Counted from the stretch's first letter, positions 24,546-38,640 are shown. The stretch: 64,000 nt of DNA from Desmodus rotundus (GCF_022682495.2 NC_071393.1:95097010-95161009), one strand, 5' to 3'. Notes: generated from the sequence alone by a model not told the origin. Made by a program: numbers and translations.

Positions 24546-26094
24546 TGCCCAATGGGCCTCCAACTGTAGGGGGACCTCGGGCTGTGGGGCATCCAGGGGC
24601 CTGGAGATGAGGTGAGGCAACAGAGGGGCTCCTCTCTGACTGGCTGGACCTGTTCATCGGTGCCACTGTTCTGGGTACCAGCTTCACTTTAAGAGACCAC
24701 GACCACACGGAGCATTAGAAAGCTGGGGGCCAAGATGCCGACAGGACTCAGGGACGTGCCAATAGGACGGCTCGGCCTCTTTGAGCACTGAAGGCATTAC
24801 TGGCGATCATGGTGGTCTCCGGCAGCACAGATGCCCTCGGCCAACAGTGTACAGTGGGGTGGCGTGGCTGCTGTGGAAATGATCCGGGCCACAGGCCAGG
24901 GTGTGGAGCTCTATGAATCATCCTCCTCAAACCTGAGCTTCTGTGACCCTACAACCTCAGATCCGAACGCCTCTCTTTGGCCCCCCTGACACCTGATTCT
25001 GTTCTCAGCTCCTCAGGCCTGCTGTTTTCATGTGTGTGCATCTGTGCACATGTGTAGCACACGCTGTATCCAGCCTGCACCATCAGACTGGGAACTCCTA
25101 AGGGGGTGACCACACCTCCTCCCCCCTCTGTGGCCGTCTGGAGTACCTGCTCTCGTCAAGCTACTCACACCTGGTTCCTCTCCTCTGAAAGGTCTGAGAG
25201 CCCAGAAAGAGGGGAAATAATTCCCCAGGCTCTTTGCAAAGCCCCCCACTGGAATGGGCTCATCCCAGCTGGGCAAGTGGAGTGTCCTGTGGGCACACTC
25301 AGGGCCTAGGGGCCTGGGATCTGATGAGGGGCTGGGAGGGCCAGAGTTCCTGGAGGCCCCTCTCCAGCTCTGCACAATGCCTCTGTTCTTCGCGGAGCTG
25401 CACTGTGTGCTTAGCAATTGTAGTCTTTAGGGCTCTGAGTGTAGCTGAGGCCACCGGGGAGCCAACAGGAAAGTGAGGCCACAGAGGGCGGTAAAGGCAG
25501 GACCTTTCTGCCCAGCATCCTCCCTTTGGCCCCAGCCTTCCTTGGGAGGGACCTCAGGCACGAACTGCGGCTTCAGGATACTGGGGCTCTGCATGAAAGA
25601 GGGGTATTAATAATTCATACAAAGCTGCAAGTTAAATGCTGTGTCAAAAATAGAAATGCAATTGTCTACAATAAAATTAAAAACATAAAGTCCCCAAATC
25701 CAAAGCTTCTATTGACAGAGTTTCTCATCTTCTGGAGGAACAAACCTCTCACTGTGCTAGGGAGAAAAACAAATGTCTCCATGTGTTGGCGCCCCCCTTC
25801 CTGCGTCCATCCCCAGCCTCCATCAGCCTCTCTAGAGGGGACTCTGCAGGCACAGGGGCCGCCTGTGGCCTGTTCTCCCCGCCATGACCCGACCTGATCA
25901 TCCTGATCCGACTTCACTGCCTGCCACTGGGCCGGAGGGTGCTGGGACTCTGGAAGCCGGCTGCAGAGGGAGGGCCTTTCCAGAGCGTGGGGCAGGGTGG
26001 GGGGAGCAAGCAGGTGTGGGAGAGGCAGCAGCAGCCCTTTTGTCTGCCTCAGAAGAGACAGATAGATGGACAGACAGACAGCAAGAGTTGGGAT

Positions 26095-26215
26095 TCAGGA
26101 GTCATTACACCTGGACTCTAGCTTCACCTCCCTCTCAGCTAGCAGTGTGACCTTGGGCAGGTAGGTCACTTAGCCTCAGCTTGCTCACCTGAGAGAGGAA
26201 GACAGTAATAGACCA
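26095..26215 (+). repeat. MIR SINE core
   Basis: GCAGTGTGACCTTGGGCAGG TAGGTCACTTAGCCTCAG. Confidence 0.8.
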
Positions 26216-26424
26216 ATGGCGTTCAAACCTTTTAAAGCTGGGAGACCCTGTTTTTATATGAAATCTTACCTAGAATCTCAATAGACAAAGTATGTGTGGA
26301 TTAAAATGGAGAAAGGGAGTGTGTGGGAGCCAGAGTCTTAATTATTAGGCTTCCCACCCCCGCTCTCCTCCAAGAAACCCAAGGGTTCAGTGAAACACGG
26401 AAGGAAGTCCTATGGTCTCGATCA

Positions 26425-26605
26425 ATTATTTCCCAAAGCAGACATGCAGACACAGCTGGCTGCCTCCGAATCATCTGGAGAGCTTATTAAAAATAGAGAT
26501 CCCTGAGCCCTGGAAGGTCTCGGGTGGGGCCTGGGAATCTGCATTCAACCCCAGCCCACTGTGACTCTGGCATGCAGCCAGGTTTGTGTGCTGCTGGACC
26601 AGATG
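26425..26605 (+). repeat. MER5-type hAT fragment
   Basis: CCGAATCATCTGGAGAGCTT, AAAATAGAGATCCCTGAGCC and GGTGGGGCCTGGGAATCTGC match the MER5-like palindromic layout. Confidence 0.55.
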
Positions 26606-26954
26606 ATCCCCCAGGTCCTTTCCTGTCCAAAAAATTTTTGGCAGGTCTGTGCCTGTGTCAATGGGCCCTGCAGACGTCCCTCCTGTCTGCCCCCCTGTGA
26701 CCGAGATGTTCACAGTCTCCTGAAATACCTTGCTCCTGCTCAGCAGCACTGTCCTCCTTGGCTTTGCAAAGCTTTCGGCCCCAGGGTGAGGCAGCCAGCT
26801 ATGTCACTGAGCTTCCCCCCCCAGATAGGAAAGTCAGTGGCTCGCTGCTTCTGAGGAGCTGGGGTCTGTGGACAGTGGGGAGGGGTACCGACAGGTGGGC
26901 ATGTTGGCTAGAAGGAGGCCCGTGGATTGTCTGTGGCACCCAGGTAACACGGAC

Positions 26955-27110
26955 AAGCAGAGCACTTGCGTTTTCAAGGCACTTTGGACATGCTCTGCCT
27001 CACCTGAGCCTCCTGCCAACCACGGCAGCTAGGAAGGGCGGGGATGGCTGTTGTTATGCCGGTTTTGCAGGTGGGAAGGCATAGATCAGAGTAACTGAGG
27101 TTTTTTTCCA
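26955..27110 (-). repeat. Probable MIR fragment
   Basis: AGCACTTGCGTTTTCAAGGC and GGTTTTGCAGGTGGGAAGGC; decayed. Confidence 0.4.
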
Positions 27111-27184
27111 GGGTCAGCATTGAATGTGAGCCCTGAATTTAGGCCTGTTTAGTTATAAATCCCACCCTCTTTCCCATAAGGGTG

Positions 27185-27335
27185 GTTCCCAGACACAAGA
27201 CCTGGATCGGTTGAGGCTGCATCAGAAGCACTGGGAGCACTTGTTAAATAAAATGCAGATTCTGGGGCCGACAGAATCAGAATGTAGGGGGTGGAGGCTG
27301 GGAATCTGAAGCTCTATAAACGCAGGTGATCCATA
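27185..27335 (+). repeat. MER5A-like hAT element
   Basis: TGGTTCCCAGACACAAGACC, GGAGCACTTGTTAAATAAAA TGCAGATTCTGG and CAGGTGATCC keep the MER5A order. Confidence 0.65.
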
Positions 27336-27409
27336 CACCGCTGTCTCCCCACCTCCCCCCTCCTTATCCCATACCCTTTCTGCTACTTCTGCCCAGAGCT
27401 TATGGCAGC

Positions 27410-27545
27410 TTCAGTGAGTACCTATGCGCGTTCTATGAGAAGAATTCCACAACTTTGCATACAAGGGACTACAGGCTCAGAGAGGTTAAGTAACTTGCTT
27501 CAGGTCACACAGCACTTAGATGGCAGACCTGGGATTCCAGTTTCC
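27410..27545 (-). repeat. MIR SINE fragment
   Basis: CAGAGAGGTTAAGTAACTTG, CAGGTCACACAGCACTTAGA and GACCTGGGATTCCAG. It ends about 150 bp from the exon at 27693. Confidence 0.85.
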
Positions 27546-27608
27546 ATGGCACCACTGGCAACGTGTCATGATGCCCATGACCACAAACAGGAGTGGGGAG
27601 GGAATTCA

Positions 27609-29374
<1,766 letters not shown>

Positions 29375-30299
29375 CTATGGGCTCTCTTTGGGATGGGCAG
29401 GGGGAATCTAAGTAAGCCCAAGCTGCCTTCCATGTCTGCATTGCTCTTCCCCATAGGAGGCAGCAAGGGGTATCTGGGTGGAAGCTTTGGCGCCTCCTGA
29501 AACCTCCATCAGCTCTTCCTCAAGTGTGTGTGAACAATCAAACACTCAAGATAAGAAGCTTGTTTCTTCAAGGCATTTCCCATTCGGGGCCATTCCATTC
29601 CAACCAATGCCTCCCAAAGCCCCTTCTCCTGCGCTGAAGTTTGGAACGGCCAGCTGTTTACCTCCTGCCGCCTTTGCTAAACTCTTCTTGGTTGGCTGTC
29701 TCTGCTCCGCTCTGCCAGGCACTTCTTCTTAGGGTCTGCCACACCTCTTCTCTGGGGCCCTTCTCTTCGTGGTACCTCCCCAGCCCAGCCCTGCCCTGTA
29801 CCCATCTATCATTCCTGCCCCTTCCCCCTCCTTCCCAGACTCATTAGTTTTCTCACCTCTTGCACCTCACTCTCCATGAACATGTCTTCTAACTTCCCGC
29901 CCCTCCCCGGGCTCTATATTTTTGTCACCCTTCCTGTCTCTCTCTCTTGCTGCTTTTCCCTTTTATTAATGCCTACGCCCCTGGTTACTTCATCTTCAGT
30001 TCACTTTCATTACTTTTCAAGCAGCCAACTTCCGAAGGAACAGGAAAAAGAAGTGTTTCCCTGGGAGGGGACAGATAGCCTTCAAGATCTTCATGTGTAA
30101 TTAAATGTTTCAAAGAATGATACATGAGCCGGCTTTGCAGAAATTCACTCTACAGCTGTGGAGAGCGGCTGAATGGCAGAGCCCAGGCAGGTCCCCCAGC
30201 CTGCTGCCACCCCCTCTCTAATTCTTGCCTGGTGCCTACAGGACACAAAACGACAAGATGTCCTCAAACTCTTGCCTCACCCACTCGCGTCCTGGAGTA

Positions 30300-30700
30300 G
30301 GGATAAATGTGGAGCTCAGGCATGGACGGGCGCACAGCGTTCTGGGAGATGCTCAATGGGCAGAAAGATTGCTCCTAGCTAAGACCAGGCAAGACTTCCT
30401 GGAAAGGAAGGCGCCTGGCGTGAGCTGTAAAAGATGCCTATCGTAGTGACCAGCCGTCCCAGTTTCAGCAATGAAAGTGCAGTCTTCTGAGAAATCCCTC
30501 AGCAAACTGGATGGCTGGTCACCCTGTTGCCTGAAGACAATGAGATGATTAATTGACCTTTTTGCTCCAGTGATTCTAGGGCTTAGACACTCACAGAGAA
30601 AGCGGGCAGGGAGCGGGATTGGGAAGGTGTTATTGGGAAAGGCTCAGCATGAGCAAAGAGACAATAGCATTCACGTGTTGGGCATGTACAAGAGCATAAG
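30300..30700 (-). repeat. L2-type fragment, antisense
   Basis: AAGACTTCCTGGAAAGGAAG and GGCTCAGCATGAGCAAAGAG; this hosts the Ves that follows. Confidence 0.45.
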
Positions 30701-30703
30701 TTC

Positions 30704-30943
30704 ACCCTGGCTGGGTGGCTCAGTTGGCTGGAGCACCATCCTGTACACCAAAAGGTTTTGGGTTTGATCCCCAGTCAGGGCATATACCTAGGTTATGGGG
30801 GTATGCCCAGTTGGGGTGCATACAGGAAGCAACTAATTGATGTTTCTCTTTCTCCACCCCTCCCCCACCCCTTTCCTTTCTCTCTAAATCAATAAACATC
30901 TCCAGGTGAGGATCAAACAAACAGACAAACAAACAAAATAAAA
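30704..30943 (+). mobile_element. Ves SINE, diverged
   Basis: CCCTGGCTGGGTGGCTCAGT, a B-box-like GGTTTGATCC, CCAGTCAGGGCATATACCTA, a pyrimidine tract and a tail of CAAA repeats. It is flanked by imperfect repeats ACAAGAGCATAAGTTC (from 30688) and ACAAGAGCACTAGGTTC (30944-30960). Confidence 0.85.
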
Positions 30944-31244
30944 ACAAGAGCACTAGGTTCTAGTGAAGCCAGTGAGTGGATCTTTGGGGACTACCAACCT
31001 CCCCACATGTGCCTCCCACTTGCCGACTAGCCTCAAGTGATCAAAGCCATGGAGTCTGTCTGTCCATCATCCTTTAGCAGATGGAACCCCCCTAAGCCTG
31101 GAATCCTAATCACCCTGTCATGCTTCATCCCTTCTTTGTCCATGCCCCAAAGAGTCACACATACAAACTGAGCTGCCAAACTATGAGTGAGCCTCGCTCG
31201 GCATTTTCCACCTTGCACTACCATGAGTGAGGCCCAAATCCAGT

Positions 31245-32360
31245 CCAATAGCCAAAGGAATTTTGAGAAAGAAGAACAAAGATGGAGGCATCATGCTTCC
31301 TTATTTCAAACTATATTACAAAGCTTTAATAATCCAAACAGTACAGTATTGCATAAAAAACAGACACATAGGAGTCAGTAGAACAGAAAAAGAGTCCAGA
31401 AATAAACCCATACATATATGATAAACTAATTTACAGCAAAGGAGCCAAGAATATACAATGGGGAAAGAACAGTCTCTTCAATAAAAGGTGTTGAGAAAAC
31501 AGCCACATGCAAAAAATGAAACTAGACTGTCTTATACTCTACACTCAAAGTTAAAAATTAACTCAAATGGATTAAAGATTTGAATGTAAGATTTAAAACC
31601 ATAAAACACCTAGAACAAAACATGGGTGGTAAGTTCCTTTGACATCAGTCTTGGTGATGATTTTTTTGGACTTAATACTAAAAGCAAAGGCAACGAAGGC
31701 AAAAACAAATAAATAAGACTACATCACACTAAAAAGCTTCTGCACAGCAAAAGAAACCATCAATACAATGAAAAGACAACTTACCAAATGGGAGAAAATA
31801 TTTGTAAATCATATCTGACAAGGGTTAATATCCAAAGAACTTGTACAACTCAACAGCAAAAAAGCTGACAATCTAATTAAAAAATGAAAAGAGGTTCTCA
31901 ATAGACATTTTCTCAAAGAAGACATGCAGATAAATAATAGGTACACGAAATGTGCTCAACATCACTAGTCATTAGGGAAATGCAAATCAAACCACCGTGA
32001 GCTATCACCTCGCACCTGTTAGAACGACTATTATCAAAGAGATAAGAAGTAATAAGTGCCGATGAAGATGTAGAGGAAAAGGAGCCCTGTGCACTGCTGA
32101 TGGGAATGTAAAATGGTGCAGACACTATGGAAAACAGTATGGAGATTCCTTAAAAACTTAAAAATAGAACTACCATGTGGTCCAGCAATTTCACTTCTGG
32201 GTATTTATCCAAAGGAAATGAAAACACTAACTTGAAAAGACACCTGCAGCTCCACGCTCACTGCAGCGTTATTTACAATAGCCAAGACGTGGAAACAACG
32301 TACGTGTTCATGGAGGGAAGAGTGGATAAAGAAAACGTGCTGTATACACATGTGAGGTGA
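31245..32360 (+). repeat. L1 ORF2 C-terminal region and 3' part, degenerate
   Basis: Collinear L1 phrases run across 1.1 kb: AAAGATGGAGGCATCATGCT, CAAACTATATTACAAAGCTT, AATGGATTAAAGATTTGAAT, GGAAATGCAAATCAAACCAC and ATGGGAATGTAAAATGGTGC, then TTTACAATAGCCAAGACGTG. Multiple stops show it is a dead fragment. Confidence 0.88.
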
Positions 32361-32369
32361 CTCCACTGT

Positions 32370-32535
32370 AATAATAATAATAACAGCAACCGCATTTTAA
32401 ACGCTCACTTGTGACAATTAAAACCCTGTGAACTTGGTTTGTTATTTCTCATTTTACAGATAGGGAAATGAGGAGTCAGAGGGCTTAGGGGATTGCCCTG
32501 GGTTATAGTCAAGGGTAGGCCCAGGTCTTCTGGCT
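32370..32535 (-). repeat. MIR SINE fragment
   Basis: TTATTTCTCATTTTACAGAT AGGGAAATGAGG and GGCCCAGGTCTTCTGGCTCC. Confidence 0.75.
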
Positions 32536-32919
32536 CCAGCTTTCTCCGCTGCAGGCAAATGGGACCCTTTCTGAATGATGACTCTGAAGAAGGAAACTTA
32601 GAGGTACCGTTGGGGACGAAGTGGCAGCTGCAAAGCACAAGACAAGGAGACTACAGAAAAGTAGCCACCCTCTGTGCTCATCACTGTGAACAATCCCAGG
32701 ACCCAGAACAAGGGGTTCCCCTTGTTGTCAGGGCTGTGACTCTATATTAGACTGCCAGAGTCCAGACATTGGTGCAGCCCGGGCCATACAGTTATGCTTT
32801 GCTAATCAGCCAAAACCCAGTAGGAAGTGAAACTATGCCTCTGATAAGGAGCTGGAACATTGTCATGAAGTCCATGTACTAACACCTGGGTGCTTTTGTT
32901 CTTGTACTTGACCTTTCAA

Positions 32920-33900
32920 CAAACACTTACCAAGCACCCACTAGTGCCAGCAAATGTCCTGCCCTTTTGGAGTGTACAGTCTAGCGGGGACGGAGCCACT
33001 GGAGCAGCACTGAAGGCATATGGTAAAGGGCTCTATTAGGGGTCTTTCACGGAGTTACAGGAAGACAGGAGGGCCTGCACCCAGACCGGGGGGTTTGGGA
33101 AGATGTCCTCAAGGAGGTGGACTGAAGGAGGGGTGCAGGTGGGGAATGGACCTAGGCAGAGGAAAGAATAGATGTAAAAGCTTGGAGGTGGGATAAAATA
33201 TGATGTGAGAGAAAATGAAAACAAAAGGTGTGTCTGGATTATAAACTTTAAGGGAGAGCAAGGTACAAGGTAAGGCAGATTCCCGGGCAGAGTGCCAGGT
33301 CCAAAGGCTTTGTGAGCCACGTTCAGGGTGTGGGCTTCCTACCGGCACCAGGAGGCTGTGAAGGTGTTCTAAGCCGAGGACGGACACGATTAGGTGTGGC
33401 TGTAGAAAGAACTGATGAGAATAGATTTGTGGGCACGAGTGACAGAGTGGGACTGGTGTCAGGGGAACCAGCTGTTATAATAAGGAAACAGATGGTGGTG
33501 GCCTTGACTAAGGCAGTAGCATCTGGGATGGACAGAAGGGGACAAGATTCCAGCCACATTTATGAGGTAGAAGCAGCAAGGACTTGGTGATTGACAGGCC
33601 GCTGAGGGAAGGAAAAAGAGGGACAGCTGGGTAGATATTGGTATCACACTCTTTTTCTTTTTTTTGCATTTTTTTCAAGTGTTGTTCAAGTATAGTTGTC
33701 TCCATTTTCCTGCCACCTAAGTGCCCATCAGTAAATGAGTGGGTCAAAAACCTGTGGTCCATATACACAATGGAATACTATGCAGCAGAAGGAAAGAAGG
33801 TATCACACTCTTTGTAGGACATACAAGGGGAAGAGGAAGTATTGGGGGAAAGAGAATGAGGTTAATTGCGGTCATTGTGTAAGGGATATCCGAGGCGGCA
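32920..33900 (-). repeat. L2-type fragment, antisense, split by a short L1
   Basis: CACTTACCAAGCACCCACTA, TTTGGAGTGTACAGTCTAGC and CAAAGGCTTTGTGAGCCACG have the character of antisense L2. The text resumes after the L1 at 33655-33798. Confidence 0.5.
33655..33798 (-). mobile_element. Short L1 insertion with 5' inversion
   Basis: Perfect 15-bp target duplications GGTATCACACTCTTT lie at 33640-33654 and 33799-33813. The left part (to about 33715) is T-rich L1 3' end in minus orientation, with CAAGTATAGTTGTCTCCATT. The right part is L1 ORF2 end in plus orientation, with CCTAAGTGCCCATCAGTAAA and TACACAATGGAATACTATGC. This is the classic product of twin priming. Confidence 0.88.
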
Positions 33901-34099
33901 TTCAAAACCCATGCACCTACCACTAACGGATGCACTAACCTTTTGCTTCCATTCTCCTACTCTTCCCTTCCACAAACAGTGAGCGAGTGCCTTCTAGTGC
34001 CTTCTGGAGTGTACAGGCAGGTGGGGAAGGGCATCAGACAAGCTCACGTATGCACAGTCCTATTCAGTCTGACAATATGTGTTCTCAGACCATAGATAA

Positions 34100-34141
34100 G
34101 TGTGTGTGTGTGTGCACGATTGTGTGCTTGTGTGTGTGTGT
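34100..34141 (+). repeat. GT microsatellite, interrupted
   Basis: Two GT blocks separated by GCACGATTGTGTGCTT. Confidence 0.85.
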
Positions 34142-34289
34142 TTTACGGGGCCCCTAAAGATAAGCACCAAGAATGCTGCGTCACAGTCAGAAACAAAGGA
34201 AACAAACAAAACACTTGTAGACCGAAAAGCAAAGCTACTTGCCGCCATGAATATAGGAGCAAACAGCCCCTTGTATCCAATTTAAAATA

Positions 34290-34555
34290 CAGGGTCCGGC
34301 ACAAATAACATCTCCTTTTTATTACAAAAAATTCTTTTATTACAAAATTACAAGCATGTAAATCTATAACACAACAATATCACACTCGAGCACGCCATAT
34401 GACGTTGTAGGTGAAGTGTTCAGATTGCTGTCCGTCTCGTGTGAGTCATTCACGCGCCCTGCCGACCACACTCCAGCAAGACTTACTTCTGCCGATGGAC
34501 GCTGTGATCTGATTAAGGAAGCAGGTAAGTGTGTAACCCATTCCGAAGACACCCC
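34290..34555 (-). mobile_element. Possible mariner/Tc1-type transposon end
   Basis: CAGGGTCCGGCACAAATAAC directly after TA resembles a mariner inverted-repeat terminus. Inward from it, the minus strand carries a degenerate 62-codon frame containing THLPASLIRSQ and GVWSAG, weakly like the C-terminal end of mariner transposases. I did not find the opposite terminus, so the right limit is arbitrary. Confidence 0.35.
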
Positions 34556-35164
34556 CTTCGCCTTCCCCCTTCCCCAGAGTGATTAAATGGAAAAAAGTTA
34601 GATTTCACAGGAATAAGCTTCAGCTATCTAGAAAATCCACTTAAAAGCCCCTCATTCCCCAGCAATGACAGAAAGGAGGCGGAGTCACAGTGAGTCAATT
34701 ATCCACCCCATCCAAGGTGAATAAAAACGATCGTCATTAAAATTACAGCAGAATTCTGCATTCTTTCACAGATAGTCACAAACTCTTCCCAATCCGGCCT
34801 TGAAATGTCACCCCCTCACACACTCTTTTTTTTCTGTCATAGATGTTCCTTCCTAATTATACTTGGCATTGGCTGATTTTTCAAGCACAGTAGATGTATT
34901 TTCTTTGAGCAGCCAGTGGGGGCTTTCGTGGCACCCAGGACTGTGCGGCCTGGCTTGTTCTGTCCCCAGCAGGGGACTCCCCATGCTGACCTCCTGAGAC
35001 TTTGGGGCACAGGCCTCTTGTGCTCTGGGCTCCCCAAAAAGGGGAGTGGCTTCACCATTCCCTTCTCCACAGACATGCTTTCAAATTTGTAACTACAGTT
35101 GGTTGAGCAGTTAAAGCCTGACTGGCCATGAGATAAAGGTGTAAAATAAATGTTCTCATTTAAT

Positions 35165-35305
35165 TCTCCCAACAACCCATTTGCAGGGGGTGCTATTATT
35201 ATGCACATGTTGCGGATCAGGAAACAGAGGCCTAGTGAGGTAGAATAGCTTATCCAAGGTTACGCAGCTAGGGAGAGACTGGGTGTCTGGGCTCCTAGCC
35301 CTTGC
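35165..35305 (-). repeat. MIR SINE fragment
   Basis: CAGGAAACAGAGGCCTAGTG, CCAAGGTTACGCAGCTAGGG and GGGTGTCTGGGCTCC. Confidence 0.8.
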
Positions 35306-35422
35306 CTCCCCCTGGGTATGGGTATGGTCTGGTGTTGATGGAAAAGGGATCCCGGCAGCCGGCTTCAACAGCCACATTGGATAATTTACAAAGAGACAAG
35401 GAAGCAGAGAGACTCATTTTTT

Positions 35423-35630
35423 TAAAAAAGATTTTATTTATTTACTTTTTAGAGAGGGGAAGGGAGGGAGAAAGAGAGAGAAGCATCAGTGTGTGGTTGC
35501 CTCTCACGTGCCCACCACTGGGGACCTGGCCTGCAACCCAGGCCTGTGCCCTGCCTGGGAATCGAACCAGCGACCCTTTGCTTCACAGTCCAGCACTCAA
35601 TCCACTGAGCCACACCAGCCAGGGCCAAAG
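35423..35630 (-). mobile_element. Ves SINE, full length
   Basis: It is complete in minus orientation, from TTAAAAAAGATTTTATTTAT to CTGAGCCACACCAGCCAGGG. The target duplication GACTCATTTTTT is at 35411-35422 and 35632-35643. Confidence 0.92.
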
Positions 35631-35744
35631 GGACTCATTTTTTCGGGGATTGGTTTATATGTGAATGGTGGTCATAGGTCCCAGTTTTCCATGACTGGCC
35701 CAATTTCACATAATTCTATTTTCTTCAGTTAAGATAATTTACTT

Positions 35745-36290
35745 ATTTAGAACACTTTCTATGTGATAAAATATATGTAACATACGTTTTGTCATTTTCA
35801 TCATTTTTAAGTGTATGATTAATTCAGTGGCTTCCATTACACTCACAGTGTTGCACAACCATCACCGCTCGTTCCGCAAACTCTTCTATCACCCCTAACA
35901 GGAACTCTGGAACAATTAAGCAATGACTCCTCACTCCCTCCCCTCTTCTGGTTACCTCTAATCTACTTCTGTCTCTATGGATTTGCCTATTCTAGATATT
36001 TCTATAAGTGGAATCATTTTATATTAGCCTTTTGTGTCTAGCTTCTTCCACTAAGCATAACGTTTCCGAGGTCATCATGTCATAGTGCGTGTTCTTTATT
36101 CCTTTTTGTGGCTGAAGAGTATTCTCTTTATAAATATGCCACATTTTGTTTATCTATTTGGCTCTTGATGGACACTTGGGTTGTTTCTTCCTTTTTTGGC
36201 TATCGCAAATAATGCTGTTACGAACATTGGTGTCCAAGCATCTTTCCGAGTCCCTGAAGATCATTTACGAAAGGCGCAACTGTGTTTTTA
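35745..36290 (-). repeat. L1 3' end, antisense
   Basis: ATAAAATATATGTAACATAC, TCTACTTCTGTCTCTATGGA TTTGCCTATTCTAG, GCATAACGTTTCCGAGGTCA and CTTGATGGACACTTGGGTTG trace the end of an old L1 in reverse. Confidence 0.88.
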
Positions 36291-36599
36291 TGCCTTTACT
36301 GACTTTCTTGATTAGGAACAACAACTTGGCTGACCACTTTTTCCTGCCACTTCCACTTAGGCAGGTTTCGGTACCTTGTGTCAACTCTCTGCTTTAGCGC
36401 TGGAGTCTCTGTGGGCTGCAGTGGGGGAGCTGGAGTGTGTTCTGGTTAGTAGCTGCCCCGTCCCCCCACACGACATCTCATCTAGCGACCCACCCAGATC
36501 TGGGCATGGGGAGAGCCGTCAGCAGTGCCGACAAGGGTGGGCCTTCTGCAGTGACCAGAGCCCCCTCCCCGCTGCTGATGAGGATTTGCCCCCCAGACA

Positions 36600-36690
36600 G
36601 CAGTTCTCAGCCTAGCACTCGTAAGCATCACCCTGGAGGTTATAAAAACACCTGTCTGGGCTTCACACTTAGACCTTCTGATTTAATTAT
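36600..36690 (+). repeat. hAT-type (MER5-like) fragment
   Basis: CAGTTCTCAGCCTAGCACTC, GCATCACCCTGGAGGTTATA AAAACACC. It is followed by a run of G near 36695. Confidence 0.45.
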
Positions 36691-37339
36691 TCTGGGGGGG
36701 GGGGGAGGCCCATTACAGGCCCTTAAAAAAAACCTCAGCAGGTGAGAACTATCATCCTTCTAGTAACCTGCTTTCTCAATGGTGCTCTCAGGGAGATGAG
36801 CGGGAAGATGATGGGCCCAAGGCTGGGGAGGGAGAGATGGATGGTTCCACAGATGGGAATCCTGAGACTCAGTGAAGAGGTGGAAGAGGAGGATGAGGAG
36901 GAATGGCTGCTAAAGAGAAGATCAAGGGTTAGGAAGTTATCTGGAACCCACTGACCCTGAGCTGCCCAGCCGGTACTAGAGCCTGGGCCAAGGTCCCCAC
37001 AGCCACCCTTTGGCAATGGAAAGGCTTGACATTCCAGGCACCTGCCAGGAATGGCCCGTGGTCCCCTTAGTCTGCTCCCCATGCCCCTGTCCACACCGAG
37101 AAGAAAAAGAAAGAAGCAGGGGAGCTGGCAGGTCACGGGATTGTTCCCGAGTTTACAAAGCAGCAGGTCTGGGGTGGAGACGGAGCAGCAGCTGCCAGAA
37201 ACCATCCCAGACAATAGGTAAAGTGACTGTCCAGTGAGTAAGGCCATTTGTCAACTGGCCCCAACAAAGCACTGGCAAGTTCTCAGAGGCTGAGCCTCCC
37301 TGCTCTCTCAGACCCCAGGTGCAATTCTGAGGGAGAATT

Positions 37340-37445
37340 TCGAAGGGTGGGTCACAGCCAGAGCTGTGCAATCTTGGGCAGCCTCCTCCGCAGTCTGGGC
37401 CTCTGTTTTCACATCTGTAAAGCGGGGGGAGGGGCTACTAAGTTG
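37340..37445 (+). repeat. MIR SINE core
   Basis: GTGCAATCTTGGGCAGCCTC, CTGGGCCTCTGTTTTCACAT CTGTAAAGCGGG. Confidence 0.7.
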
Positions 37446-38213
37446 TCACAAATGGTCAGGGACAGTGCTGCACAGTGAAGACCTGTGCTCTCCAGGTGCC
37501 AGTTGTGCCCTCATTGAGAAACACCAGCAGGTAGGTGCCGGGGTCTCTCCCCATTCTCACTGTTTGTGATTCCCTGTTCTGTTGCTCGGTGCCCGTACTT
37601 GAGAAACAGACCGGGGTAGGGGGGCAGGGGAGGAGGTGTTTGCGCCCTTGTGTGGAAAAGAAAAAACTGAGGCGCTTACCCAGGATCTGAGTTGAGCCAT
37701 TGCTCAGCTCTCTGTCCTCCCACTACCTAGATACGTGGGATTAAATATTAATAGACCAACGTGCTATAGATTAAAACCCCAATTCCTGACACAGTCCCTA
37801 GGCCCAGACAATGCTGACAGCACAGGATTATGATGATGTATCATTAGCTCTTAGTGATCCATTTATTACACTTGTTACTTCCTCTGTTATTTAACCACAC
37901 TGTCTATATCTCCTCGAAAGCTCTGAGGGGAGGCGGGATTCGCAGGGGCTGCATGGAATTCCGGCTGCCCCTCCCTGGCCCACTGTCTCCTCTCGGGGCA
38001 GGGGTGGAGTACACGCTCACCTGCAGGAACCCCCAGCCCTGTAAGCTGTGTCGTCACCTGGGTTATTTCATTGAATTCTCTTACTAACCCTGCACCATTC
38101 ATTCATACCTTGCCTCGTTGAAGAGACAATTTAGGGCAAACCACCTGAGGTGGATGATTATCCCATTTGTCAACTGAGAGGACTGAGGTTTGGAGACATT
38201 AAATAGCTAAATA

Positions 38214-38440
38214 GGGTTTCTCAGCCTTGGCACGACTGACGTTTTGGGATAGAATATTCTTTGTTGTGGGGCTGTCCTGTGCATTGTGCATAAATTTTTC
38301 GCAGCATCCCTGGCCTCCACTTACCTACTAGATATCAGTAGCCCCTCCCCCTCCACAATTGTTACAACCAAAAAATGTCTCCAGATATTGACAAATGTTC
38401 CCCTGGGGACAAAGTTGCTCTGATTGCAGAAGGCAGAGTT
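38214..38440 (-). mobile_element. MER20 (hAT-Charlie), near full length
   Basis: GGTTTCTCAGCCTTGGCACG, TTCTTTGTTGTGGGGCTGTC CTGTGCATTG, GCAGCATCCCTGGCCTCCAC and AAAAATGTCTCCAGATATTG. Opposite orientation to the copy at 9.85 kb. Confidence 0.9.
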
Positions 38441-38464
38441 GCGAGTCAGAGACTGGTGTCTTAC

Positions 38465-38640
38465 TCCTAGGCTTTAGAGGTCATCTCACATTCCCACCCC
38501 CCACCCCCACACAGTTTACAGCTCAGGAGACGGGCTCGGAGATGCTGAGTGGCTTGCCTGTGGTCACGCAGCTAACGCACTGGAGAGCTAGCTTTGAAAC
38601 TAGCTCGCCACGTCAATCTAAGGCTCTTTCCATCCCACCA
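38465..38640 (-). repeat. MIR SINE fragment
   Basis: CAGGAGACGGGCTCGGAGAT, GGCTTGCCTGTGGTCACGCA GCTAACGCACTGG and CTTTGAAACTAGCTC. Confidence 0.65.
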
